DNA from: Acidobacteriota bacterium
GTDB taxonomy: Bacteria > Acidobacteriota > Blastocatellia > Pyrinomonadales > Pyrinomonadaceae
Assembly (NCBI GenBank): GCA_018269075.1
Contig: JAFDVJ010000060.1
Span: 35,079 to 99,078 of the forward strand
DNA length: 64,000 nt
Reading direction: 5' to 3'
Shown here: positions 15,511-23,556 of the stretch, piece by piece
Layout: each line of letters opens with the position of its first letter
Numbering within the stretch: the stretch's first letter is position 1
The notes under the pieces: model-generated
What the model saw: only the letters and a program-made list of their open reading frames with translations
Databases searched by the model: none
What the model was told of the DNA's origin: nothing
Position numbers and translations under genes: made by a program

Positions 15511-17385
15511 ATGATGGCGAATCCCGTAAACAACAATCCGGGTTTGACCGCCGGGATCAAGGTCGGCGGGCTTCTGGACGTCAATCTGAAGATCGGCGGG
15601 ACGCCCAAAGTGACCGACAATCAGGGCACGCAGATCTTCGGCCAGGTCACCGAAAATCTCGGCCGCAACCCGAACCACGCGCCGGGAAATCCGCCGCCCG
15701 CCGACAACGGGGCGGAGCGGGCCGGAAATCAGGATACCGCGGGCGATCCGCCGGTCGTTGGCGACCAAAACCAGGATCAGGCCGGCGAGCCGACGGCGCG
15801 GCCGCGCGTTCACGGAAATCAGACCGACCATCCGAACGAAGCCGGGCCGACCGCCCGCGACGTTCCCCAAAACCCGAAAAACAAAGGACAGAACGGCGAT
15901 CTCCACGCCGCCGGAAACGGTCTCGAAAACGGGCAGGGCCACCAGAAAACCGGCCGTCAGGGAACGCCGCCGGTCGTTGTCGACACGGATTTGCCGGATC
16001 ATCCGAACCATACCGGCAATCTGAATCAGCCCCATAATCCGCGAATCCAAAATGAAGGCCGACCCGCGCCGGTCGCCGGAAATCCGGGCGAGCCGAAATT
16101 CGACGAGCCGAAAATGGATGTCCGGTTCGGGCTCGATTTGAATATTGGAGGAAAGGGAAACGGGCGCGGCGAGCTCGTTCGGACGGCGGTCGATCAGGTC
16201 CTGCGGCACAACGACGTCTTCGTCGACCGGCGCACGCTCGACACGCTGCTGCAACCGGATTCGAAAAACGGTTTTCCGCCCGAAGTGCAGAAACTCGTCC
16301 AGACGATCCGCGCCGCCGTCGTCGCGAATCTCGACAATTCCGCCGCCAACCGGCAGCTCGTTCACGAAATCTCGCGCGAGGTCGCGCGGCAGTTCGATAA
16401 TTCGATTCAAACCGTCAAAACCGTCGTCCTGAAAACGCCCGAGCTGAACGCGGCGACTTTCCGGCAGCTGTCGAACGCGGCCCGGCTGACCTTTGCCGTC
16501 GAACAGATGCCGCCGCATCTGCCGGCCGAATCGGTGCGCGATTTTCTCGGGTTCAAAGCGGGACAAATCGTCGACGGGCTGCTGCTCGCGCGCGGCTTCG
16601 TCGTGCCGCCGGAAAATTCCGGCGACCCGCGCCAGATGGTATTCGGCCGCGCCGCCGGCTGGCCGCCGGAGATGAATTCGAAGAATCTGCGCGACCTCGG
16701 GCAGCTCGTCAAAGTGCTGATCGCCGATACGGCCGCGGCCCGGACGACCGCCGATCTCGACCGCGCCGTCCAGAAATTCGTCCGGTTTCTGATCGCCAAC
16801 AACGAGCTCGGCGTGCTGCTCGCGACCGCGCGGCTCGCCGGGCAGGCGACGAACGGAGCGGGGACGATCGGCCGCGCGCTCGCGCTCGCGCAGATCTACG
16901 AGCTGATCGACCGCCTGATCGCGCTCGGCGAAAAAACGCTCGCCAAAAACGGGTCCGAAACCGAAGCCGCGGCGAAAAATTCTTTGCGGGAAAAGAACGT
17001 TTCGGAAGTCCCGGTCAGGGTAAAAGACGACGAAGCGAAGATCGCGCCGCTCAAAGACCGTCACGGCGCGGAGACGGTTCTGCGGCAGTTTCTCGAATTC
17101 AACCCGGCTTCGGTCCACGACCGCTCGGCCTCGGTTTTTCGGGATGCGGACGACGCGCGCCACGCGCAAAGAGAATTTCTGAATCATCATCAGACCGACA
17201 TCGAAAACTGGCTCCGCAGCGGCCGCCACCGGTTCGTCCGGGATTACGTCTTCGACAAACCGCTCGGGATCGTCGTCGAAAGAAATTCCGCCGAGGTCTT
17301 TACGGCCGGCAAAGTGCGTTTCGTGCTCGTCCGCGACGGCTCGGTGGCGGGCTGGCATTTTCTGAAATCTTTTCTCGTCAGGTAA
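15511..17385 (+). CDS. Putative T3SS-delivered toxin with C-terminal CdiA-type RNase A-like domain
   Basis: A 624-residue protein (or 623 from the second ATG at 15514, which is better spaced from GGGGG). It has no signal peptide. Residues 1-215 are low-complexity (Asn, Pro, Gly, His). Residues about 220-480 are helical, with no known domain recognised. The last 110 residues fit the bacterial RNase A-like domain of CdiA toxins: His518 in RHGAETVLRQFL, then SASVFRDADDA, REFLNHHQTDIENWL, DKPLGIVVER (Lys583) and the final WHFLKSFLVR. Typical members end with YxIxTxYP; here Ser620 replaces the usual Thr. The next gene is a CdiI-like immunity protein 18 bp away, the standard arrangement for this toxin family. 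There is no two-partner or T6SS context; the surrounding genes are T3SS, so type III export is the natural inference. Confidence 0.8.
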   Translation: MMANPVNNNPGLTAGIKVGGLLDVNLKIGGTPKVTDNQGTQIFGQVTENLGRNPNHAPGNPPPADNGAERAGNQDTAGDPPVVGDQNQDQAGEPTARPRVHGNQTDHPNEAGPTARDVPQNPKNKGQNGDLHAAGNGLENGQGHQKTGRQGTPPVVVDTDLPDHPNHTGNLNQPHNPRIQNEGRPAPVAGNPGEPKFDEPKMDVRFGLDLNIGGKGNGRGELVRTAVDQVLRHNDVFVDRRTLDTLLQPDSKNGFPPEVQKLVQTIRAAVVANLDNSAANRQLVHEISREVARQFDNSIQTVKTVVLKTPELNAATFRQLSNAARLTFAVEQMPPHLPAESVRDFLGFKAGQIVDGLLLARGFVVPPENSGDPRQMVFGRAAGWPPEMNSKNLRDLGQLVKVLIADTAAARTTADLDRAVQKFVRFLIANNELGVLLATARLAGQATNGAGTIGRALALAQIYELIDRLIALGEKTLAKNGSETEAAAKNSLREKNVSEVPVRVKDDEAKIAPLKDRHGAETVLRQFLEFNPASVHDRSASVFRDADDARHAQREFLNHHQTDIENWLRSGRHRFVRDYVFDKPLGIVVERNSAEVFTAGKVRFVLVRDGSVAGWHFLKSFLVR

Positions 17386-17403
17386 TCGCGGCATTTTCGG
17401 CAG

Positions 17404-17757
17404 GTGAGCGAACAGCAATTCAAATTTCCCGCCCTTTATCAATTTTTCGCCGGCTATTTTTACCAGGGCTGGGCGGCCGGCTACCGGTGGGACGGCGCGG
17501 CGCCCGAATTTTCGGCGGTCGTCCGGCATTTCCGGGCCGTCAACCCGCCGGCCGCCGTCGAAGAGGTCCGGCGCGAGCTCGCCGCGCTGCGGGCGGCGGC
17601 CCTGACCGAATCGGCGCTCGACGAAATTCTCGCCGCGCTCGGGAGCGGCTTTTATCCGCCGGCCGCCGGGCTGACCAGCCGGGAATGGCTCGACCGGATC
17701 GTCGAAATCCTCGACGAATCGCCGACAAAGGCGCGGGTTTTGCGTGAACTGGGATAA
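17404..17757 (+). CDS. CdiI-like immunity protein
   Basis: A 117-residue protein starting at GTG 17404, 18 bp after the toxin stop. The sequence follows the CdiI_2 immunity family pattern: an N-terminal LYQFFAGYFYQGWAAGY, a middle FRAVNPPAAVEEVRRELAAL and a C-terminal GSGFYPPAAGLTSREWL. This family is typically encoded directly behind RNase A-like CdiA toxin domains and neutralises them. It would protect the producing cell from the upstream RNase domain. The start lacks a strong ribosome binding site, so translation may be coupled to the toxin gene. Confidence 0.82.
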   Translation: MSEQQFKFPALYQFFAGYFYQGWAAGYRWDGAAPEFSAVVRHFRAVNPPAAVEEVRRELAALRAAALTESALDEILAALGSGFYPPAAGLTSREWLDRIVEILDESPTKARVLRELG

Positions 17758-17763
17758 AAAAAA

Positions 17764-17801
17764 CGGGTCGGAATTCCTGAAACACGGTGAAATTCCGACC
17801 C
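17764..17801 (-). terminator. Intrinsic terminator for the minus-strand TPR gene
   Basis: An 11-bp perfect stem (GGGTCGGAATT / AATTCCGACCC) lies between convergent genes. On the minus strand the hairpin is followed by a run of eight T, the classic intrinsic pattern. Confidence 0.85.
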
Positions 17802-17846
17802 AATTAGAAGAGAAACACTAGAGTCACACGAGTTTGTAGAAGAACC

Positions 17847-18248
17847 TTAATGCGGGGCGATCAGATCGGCTGCTTCGAGCAGCGCCCGCGCCGTTTCGGA
17901 ATGCGGCGAATCCGGATGATTTCCGATGATTTCGCGTAATTCGTCCTCGGCCTGATCGCGCCGTTTGCCGAAAAGCAATGCTTCGGCATAATGGAGCCGG
18001 GCATAAACGCTGTCTGGATTCAGATTCAAAGCGTTCAGGCAGATTTCCTCGGCGGCCGCAAAATCGCCGCGCTGGAGAAAAACCGTGCCGAGCCCGACCC
18101 GGGGAACGTCCGATTGCGGGAGAAATTCGATCACGCCCCGGAAAACCGCCTCGGCGTCGTCGAACCGGGCCGCTTCGCGGAGAATGTATCCGGTTTCGAG
18201 CATCACGCGGAGCTCGTCGCGGCTGATCGAAATTTGGCTGACGTTCAT
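17847..18248 (-). CDS. Small TPR protein, candidate needle chaperone (YscG-like position)
   Basis: The start is the ATG at 18248 (MNVSQISIS), giving 133 residues; a longer frame to 18284 has no support. It is built from TPR-like helical pairs (LETGYILREAARFDDAEAVF, VGLGTVFLQRGDFAAAEE, YAEALLFGKRRDQAEDEL). It follows a needle-like gene by 87 bp and, with the small helical protein upstream, repeats the E-F-G order of Yersinia/Pseudomonas needle genes, where YscG/PscG is a TPR-fold needle chaperone. Sequence alone shows only a TPR protein; the chaperone role rests on context. Confidence 0.6.
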   Translation of the reverse strand: MNVSQISISRDELRVMLETGYILREAARFDDAEAVFRGVIEFLPQSDVPRVGLGTVFLQRGDFAAAEEICLNALNLNPDSVYARLHYAEALLFGKRRDQAEDELREIIGNHPDSPHSETARALLEAADLIAPH

Positions 18249-18335
18249 AAAAATTAATTCGGCAAAGCCCGGACGAAATGGCAATAATATTTTTTCCTGA
18301 AAAAAATACTGGGCCTTTGCCGAAAGTTAAAACCC

Positions 18336-18797
18336 TCAGGATTTGATATTGTTGACGGCCGACATCTCGCTGTCGTGACGCGTCTTGAGCAGATTTGAAA
18401 CGGTCGTGAACTCCTCGGCCTGCATACTCGCGCGGTGCTGGACGCTGATCAGCTGCATCGACTGCTGCTGCTGGTCGGCGAGCATCTGGCTCTGCTGGCG
18501 CTGCTGGAGCGACGTCGCGATCTGGTTATAGCGCTGCATATCCTCGAACTGGCGCTGCTGCTCCATCAGCGCGGTGTACGAGCCGAACGACGAGCCGCCG
18601 CCGCCGATCACGCTGCCGAGGATGCCGCCGAGACCCGGCGCGACGAAATTCAGCGCGCCGCCGGCGAGGCCGCCCAAAACCTTCAAAAACTTGTTCGGTT
18701 CCTTGGTTTTTTGCTGCAGTTCGATCTCGGGAAAGATTTTCGCCACCGGCGGCAGCGGTTCGGTCCGAACGGGCGTTATCATTGTGTCGTCTGCCAT
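18336..18797 (-). CDS. Needle-like (SctF-type C-terminus) protein with Gly-rich extension
   Basis: A 153-residue protein. Residues about 38-72 form a hydrophobic Gly-rich stretch (LGGLAGGALNFVAPGLGG...), then a Gln-rich coiled coil, and the C-terminus reads SNLLKTRHDSEMSAVNNIKS. This tail aligns with the SctF candidate at 41872 (SNTIKNAHDAKMNIINNAKG) and with the conserved end of known needle subunits such as PrgI (SNTVKVFKDIDAAIIQNFR). Needle proteins are normally about 80 residues, so this would be an extended paralogue, perhaps a tip, base or membrane-inserting subunit. A sigma-28-type promoter lies 84 bp upstream and a TPR gene follows. Confidence 0.6.
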   Translation of the reverse strand: MADDTMITPVRTEPLPPVAKIFPEIELQQKTKEPNKFLKVLGGLAGGALNFVAPGLGGILGSVIGGGGSSFGSYTALMEQQRQFEDMQRYNQIATSLQQRQQSQMLADQQQQSMQLISVQHRASMQAEEFTTVSNLLKTRHDSEMSAVNNIKS

Positions 18798-18881
18798 AAA
18801 ATAAACCTCGCTGAAAATTAGATCGACGGATGCCGGCCTGAAAGGGCGGCGGCGGGTCGAAATTTCTTTTCTTGTAGGTTA

Positions 18882-18909
18882 TTATCGGCGGGCCCGACGG
18901 ATTGTTTCC
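18882..18909 (-). promoter_or_regulatory. Sigma-28-type promoter upstream of the needle-like gene
   Basis: On the minus strand GAAACAAT (18908-18901), an 11-bp spacer and GCCGATAA (18889-18882), 84 bp before the start codon. The -10 element is identical to the FliA consensus. Confidence 0.78.
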
Positions 18910-18918
18910 GGTTTTTTT

Positions 18919-19218
18919 TTATTTTTTTGCGCCGGCGCGCAGATTTTGAAGATCCCCGAGGAATTTGAGCGTCACTTCGACGGCGCGGACCGCCCGCACG
19001 GCGCTATCGGCCTCGTCGCGGCGGCCGTAGCGGACGATCCGTTCGAGCTCGTCGCGGGTCGCGGTCAGCTTCGCCCGGAAATCTTCGAGCCGCCGGCCGC
19101 CGTCGCTGAAAAGCTCGCCGATCGACGGGTAGTCGAACAATTTCGCGAGCTCCTCCGAGGTTTGTTCGGGATTTTGTTCAAGCGCGGGTAAATTCCCGTA
19201 CAGCTTTTCATTTTCCAT
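18919..19218 (-). CDS. Small helical protein, possible YscE-like needle co-chaperone
   Basis: A 99-residue charged protein. Its second half (LTATRDELERIVRYGRRDEA then DSAVRAVRAVEVTLKFLGDL) forms a helical hairpin resembling the YscE family of needle co-chaperones, which are slightly shorter (about 65-70 residues). Its position directly upstream of a needle-like gene and a TPR gene supports that reading. The similarity is weak and short, and it could equally be another T3SS cytoplasmic factor. It is divergent from the FHA-domain gene at 19345. Confidence 0.5.
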   Translation of the reverse strand: MENEKLYGNLPALEQNPEQTSEELAKLFDYPSIGELFSDGGRRLEDFRAKLTATRDELERIVRYGRRDEADSAVRAVRAVEVTLKFLGDLQNLRAGAKK

Positions 19219-19344
19219 AGTTTTAGAGTAAACTTTCCACCATCCGACACCCCTGAAAATGCTTGGTTCTGTCTAATTAATCCGCCTTTATGATAATATC
19301 ATTGATGAAATAATCGTTTGTCAAAAGGTTTCGTTTAAATTCGA

Positions 19345-20376
19345 ATGGTTAAAAGGCTACTGGTCAAAAAAGGGAAGAATCTGCTTCCGGAACTCGCCAC
19401 CGACATTCCCGCAAACGGCATCATAACCGTCGGGAACGACTCCTCGGCGACCATCGAATTGCCGGCCGAATTCATCGCTCCCGAACAGTTCGTGATCGTC
19501 TGCGAAGACGATTCGATGACGCTCCTCTGCCGGGTCGACGGGACGATCGTCAACGGCGAGATTTTGATGCAGGGCGCGCTCCACAAACTCCAGTCGGGCG
19601 ACGAGATCATTCTCGGCGAATACACGCTTTTCCCCGAAAACGGAAACGGCAACGGCCGCGCGCCGATCGAACCGAAAACTCCGCCGACCGCCGAACCGCC
19701 GCTTCCGCTGTTCGACGCGCCCGCGCCCGCGGAACCGCTGCCCGAAAAGACCGACCGCAGTCTGAACGATGTGCTCGAAGGCCTCCGGGCCGAGGAAAAG
19801 TTTTATTTTCTGATCCGCGACGCCGACCTCGGCGAGCAGCGGGTCTATGTCGAAAACGAGGAGATGTGGATCGGCTGGTCGGCCGGCGACGAATGCGTGA
19901 TCACGACCGATCCGGCGGCGGTCGAGATTCCGCGCGGCCAGATCCGCAAAGACTGGAGCGGCGTCGTCCTCTACCCGCTCCAGAACGGTTTCGTCTGGCT
20001 CAACGAGGAGACGCTGACCGAGCCGCGCCGTTTGAAAAACGACGACAAGCTGTTTTTGCTCTCGAAGGACAACCCGAAGCTGCGGCTCGAAACGGCCGTC
20101 AGATTTCACGAGCCGACGGCCCTGCTGATCCTCGATTCGATCCTCCCGAAAGAGCTGCCGCCGCCGATCCTGCTCGACGGGACGGCGACCGAAGCGGGCG
20201 GCCGCGAGCTCGACGAAACCGATCTCATCCACACCAGCAAAACGCCGCCGCCGGTCGTCGCGAACGGACCGAAACGACGGATTTTCGGTTATTTTTCGCT
20301 CTTCGAAATCGTCATTATGGCGATCGGCACGCTGATCACCGCGGCGGTCATTTTTCTGATCCTCGAATGGTACTGA
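19345..20376 (+). CDS. Double FHA-like domain protein with C-terminal anchor, SctD candidate without periplasmic domain
   Basis: A 343-residue protein with two FHA-like beta modules (residues about 1-95 and 140-265) separated by a Pro-rich linker. A single transmembrane helix near residues 318-340 is followed by only about three residues. SctD, the inner-membrane ring protein, starts with a cytoplasmic FHA domain before its transmembrane helix, and the gene stands directly before sctV, as expected for a ring component. All periplasmic ring-building domains are missing, which makes this a reduced or alternative SctD. An unrelated FHA signalling protein cannot be excluded. Confidence 0.6.
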   Translation: MVKRLLVKKGKNLLPELATDIPANGIITVGNDSSATIELPAEFIAPEQFVIVCEDDSMTLLCRVDGTIVNGEILMQGALHKLQSGDEIILGEYTLFPENGNGNGRAPIEPKTPPTAEPPLPLFDAPAPAEPLPEKTDRSLNDVLEGLRAEEKFYFLIRDADLGEQRVYVENEEMWIGWSAGDECVITTDPAAVEIPRGQIRKDWSGVVLYPLQNGFVWLNEETLTEPRRLKNDDKLFLLSKDNPKLRLETAVRFHEPTALLILDSILPKELPPPILLDGTATEAGGRELDETDLIHTSKTPPPVVANGPKRRIFGYFSLFEIVIMAIGTLITAAVIFLILEWY

Positions 20377-20461
20377 AACCGCGAAATAACGCTTCCATAA
20401 ATCGGCCGATCTTGTTAAAATTAAGGGCAACAAATATTAACGAGGAGAACCGCGAAGGAAA

Positions 20462-22657
20462 ATGAAGGCCATCGGCAGCACGCTCAGTTTTGAAGGGCTT
20501 TTGCGTCAGGGAAACCTGACCGGCCTGATGGCGCGGTACAAGGATCTGGTCCTGCCGGTCGGACTTTTGCTGGTCGTCGGGACGCTGTTCATCCCGCTCT
20601 GGCCGGAAGCGGTCTCGGTGCTGATCCTGATCAATCTGGCGATCTCGATCACGGTGCTCGTGACCTCGCTGTTCATCAATTCGCCCGTCCAACTGACGTC
20701 TTATCCGACGATCCTGCTGCTGACGACGATCTTCCGGCTGACGCTGAGCGTGTCGGTGACGCGCAACATTCTTTCGCACGGCGAGCCGGGCTCGGTCATC
20801 GAGGCGCTCGGCCGGATCACGGCGCAGGGCAATCTGATCACCGGCGCGGTGCTCTTCATCATCATTCTCGTCGTCCAGTTTCTGGTCGTCAGCAAGGGCT
20901 CGGAACGGGTCGCCGAGGTCGCCGCCAGGTTCACGCTCGACGCGATGCCCGGCAAGCAGATGGCGATCGACGCCGATCTCCGGTCGGGCCTGATCACGCA
21001 GGAGCAGGCGCGGATGATGCGGATCGAGCTCGGCAAGGAATCGCAGTTACACGGCGCGATGGACGGGGCGATGAAATTCGTCAAGGGCGACGCGATCTGC
21101 ACGATCATCATCGCGCTCGTCAACATCGTCGCCGGGCTGACGGCCGGCGTCCTGATGCACGGCCTGACCTTTGCCGAGGCGGCCAACAAATACACGATCG
21201 CGACCTTCGGCGACGGGCTCGCGGCGATCATCTCGTCGCTCCTGATCACGCTCTCGGCCGGCGTCGTCGTGACGCGCGTGTCGTCGCACGACGAGGCTTC
21301 GAACGTCGGCGCCGACATCGGCGCGCAGATCTTCACCTCGCCGAAACCGCTCATCATCACCGGCGGGATCATGCTGCTGCTCTCGCCGGTCAATCTGCTG
21401 TTCATCCCGGTCGGCGCGGGCGCGGCCGGTCTCGGCTACCTGCTCCACCGGCGGCAGCGCAAACTGATCGAAAGCGGCGAGCTGCCGGATCACGCGGCGG
21501 CCGGCGGCGAATCGGACGAGCTGCAGATGAGCTTTACCGTCCCGATGGCCGTCGTCGCGAGCCGCGAAATCTCGCATCTCGTCGATAAGAACACGCCCGC
21601 GGGCCAGCGTTTCCGGGCCGAGATCCCGAAACTGCGGAACGCGCTCTATTACGATCTCGGCGTGATGGTGCCGTTCTGCTACGTCGGCGGCGACGCGCCG
21701 ATCGCGGCCAACGAATATTACATCGCCGTCAAGGAAGTGCCGGTCGGCACCGGCGCGATCCGGCCCGAATGCGTCTACGTCAACGATTCGGCCGAAAACA
21801 TCCGGGTCTTCGGGCTCGACGGCGAGAACGTCAACAACCCGGCCGATCTCCGGCCCGGCGCGTGGATTCCGGCCGATCAGCGGCACATCGCCGAAACCGC
21901 CGGTCTGAAAGTCTGGGAGCCGGCCGACGTCATTCTGCTTCACCTCTCGCGGGTGATGCGGCGGTACGCGCACGATTTCATCGGCATTCAGGAGGCGCAG
22001 GGCTATCTCGACTTCGTCTCGCGCGGGATGCCGAAGCTCGTCGAGGAAACGGTCGGCAAGGTCATCACGATCCATCAGTTTACCGACGTTCTGCAGCGGC
22101 TCGTGCAGGAGGGCATTTCGATCCGCGACACGAAATCGATTCTCGACGCGCTCAGCGAATGGGGCCGGATCGAAAAGGACCCGGTGATGCTGACCGAGCA
22201 TATCCGGGCGGCGATGCGGCGCTACATCTCGTTCCGCTACGCTTTGGGGAGCGATACGCTTTTCGTCTACCTGCTCGACCCGGAGATCGAGGACGTGATC
22301 CGCGGCGCGATCCGCCGGACTTCGACCGGCTCGTTCCTGTCGCTCGACCCGACGATCGCGCACGACATTCTCGACGCGATCCGCCGCGAAATCGCCGATC
22401 AGCCGCCGACCGCCCAGCAGCCGGTGATCGTCACCGATATGGAGCTGCGGCGGTTCGTCCGCAAGATGGTCGAGCTCGAATTTCAGAATCTCGCCGTGTT
22501 GTCGTATCAGGAGCTGACGCCGGAGCTGAACATCCAGCCGATCGGCCGGATCTCGATGCGCCCGGCCGGCTACGGCGGCTACGGCGGCTACGAAAACGAA
22601 TTCGCCGATCTGCCCGAAGGCCTGATGCCGGCGGGGCTCGAAGAATTGACCAACTGA
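20462..22657 (+). CDS. sctV: SctV, T3SS export gate protein (FlhA family)
   Basis: A 731-residue FlhA/SctV family protein. Seven or eight transmembrane helices occupy residues about 28-340, with the FHIPEP-type motif around TIFRLTLSVSVTRNIL and the cytoplasmic linker GKQMAIDADLRSGLI. The C-terminal cytoplasmic ring domain (residues about 360-705) contains EAQGYLDFV, VLQRLVQEGISIRDTKSIL and the usual nonamer-ring segments; the last residues are Gly/Tyr-rich. AAGGAA precedes the ATG. It is the first of the V-J-G/K-L-N series. Nearby T3SS-only genes (SctF, SctI) make non-flagellar assignment reasonable, but a flagellar-type ancestry is visible in the neighbours. Confidence 0.97.
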   Translation: MKAIGSTLSFEGLLRQGNLTGLMARYKDLVLPVGLLLVVGTLFIPLWPEAVSVLILINLAISITVLVTSLFINSPVQLTSYPTILLLTTIFRLTLSVSVTRNILSHGEPGSVIEALGRITAQGNLITGAVLFIIILVVQFLVVSKGSERVAEVAARFTLDAMPGKQMAIDADLRSGLITQEQARMMRIELGKESQLHGAMDGAMKFVKGDAICTIIIALVNIVAGLTAGVLMHGLTFAEAANKYTIATFGDGLAAIISSLLITLSAGVVVTRVSSHDEASNVGADIGAQIFTSPKPLIITGGIMLLLSPVNLLFIPVGAGAAGLGYLLHRRQRKLIESGELPDHAAAGGESDELQMSFTVPMAVVASREISHLVDKNTPAGQRFRAEIPKLRNALYYDLGVMVPFCYVGGDAPIAANEYYIAVKEVPVGTGAIRPECVYVNDSAENIRVFGLDGENVNNPADLRPGAWIPADQRHIAETAGLKVWEPADVILLHLSRVMRRYAHDFIGIQEAQGYLDFVSRGMPKLVEETVGKVITIHQFTDVLQRLVQEGISIRDTKSILDALSEWGRIEKDPVMLTEHIRAAMRRYISFRYALGSDTLFVYLLDPEIEDVIRGAIRRTSTGSFLSLDPTIAHDILDAIRREIADQPPTAQQPVIVTDMELRRFVRKMVELEFQNLAVLSYQELTPELNIQPIGRISMRPAGYGGYGGYENEFADLPEGLMPAGLEELTN

Positions 22658-22706
22658 TTCGCAAAGACCGCCCGGAGGCGGCACAACCGTTAAATTTAAA
22701 CAAACA

Positions 22707-23549
22707 ATGTCGCAGTTAATCGCAATTTTGAGGCCGGCCGGATGGATCGTTTTAATGGCGGCCGTGCTCCTGCTGACCGGCTGCACCGACCGCAAGGTGC
22801 AGACCGTCAAGATCGAGGCCGAAGCCAACCAGATCGTCTCGGTACTCAACGAAAACGGGATCAAGGCCCGGAAAAGCGAGGTCGGCGAGGGCGAGCGGAA
22901 ATATTACGAGATCTTCGTGCCCGGCGACGACGAATCGGTCAACGGCGCGATTCAGCTGATGGAGGATCACTGTCTCGGCCGGCCCGACCCGCCCGAGCCG
23001 GAAGGCGGCGCGGTCATCACTTCGAGCGAGGTCGAAAAGGCCCGCGAACAGCGCCGGACCAAGCTGAGCATCGAATCGCAGCTGCGCAAGCTGCCGGGCG
23101 TGACCTGCGTCGAGGTCAATTTCGTCCCGCCGCAGGACCGGTCGCTGGCGATCAATCCGTATCCCTCGACGGCCTCGGTGCTGGTCAACTACAAGACCGC
23201 GAATTTTCCGGTCAGCCGCGAGGAGGTCGCGAGTCTGGTCGCGCGGAGCGTGCCCGCGCTCCAGCCCGAAAACGTCAGCGTCGTGATCACCGCGAAACCG
23301 CTCCGGCCGCTGCCGGAAAACAAGATCGCCTATAATTTCACGCGGATCGCGCTCGTTTCGAGCATCGGCTTCGTGACGATCCTGGCGTTCGTTTCGGTCG
23401 TGTTCGTGCTCCGGAAAAAACGCCGCGACCGCGCCAAACCGGCCGGTGACGAGACCGAACCGCCGGCCGACGAAGAAATACCGCGCGAGCAGCCGCTGCT
23501 CGACGAAAACTACGATTTCGACGATGACGACGAGGAAAATCTGCCCTGA
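22707..23549 (+). CDS. sctJ: SctJ, inner-membrane ring lipoprotein (YscJ/FliF family)
   Basis: A 280-residue protein with a lipoprotein signal ending in LLTGC (Cys26). The YscJ ring-building domains follow: QIVSVLNENGIKARKS, then the RRTKLSIESQLRKLPGVTCV segment and VSVVITAKPLRPLP. A transmembrane helix (IALVSSIGFVTILAFVSVVF) lies near residues 212-236, with an acidic cytoplasmic tail. Length and lipobox are those of SctJ rather than the much longer flagellar FliF. No ribosome binding site of normal type precedes the ATG. The tail end is strongly acidic (DFDDDDEE) and could contact the FliG-like protein encoded 7 bp downstream. Confidence 0.95.
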   Translation: MSQLIAILRPAGWIVLMAAVLLLTGCTDRKVQTVKIEAEANQIVSVLNENGIKARKSEVGEGERKYYEIFVPGDDESVNGAIQLMEDHCLGRPDPPEPEGGAVITSSEVEKAREQRRTKLSIESQLRKLPGVTCVEVNFVPPQDRSLAINPYPSTASVLVNYKTANFPVSREEVASLVARSVPALQPENVSVVITAKPLRPLPENKIAYNFTRIALVSSIGFVTILAFVSVVFVLRKKRRDRAKPAGDETEPPADEEIPREQPLLDENYDFDDDDEENLP

Positions 23550-23556
23550 TCGATAA

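Noticed and set aside
15139..17529. Long minus-strand open frame (about 796 codons) opposite the toxin gene
   Set aside because: It is an antisense shadow of the toxin gene caused by high GC. Its translation is Arg/Asp-rich and shows no domain, while the plus-strand frame carries the RNase and chaperone-neighbour context.
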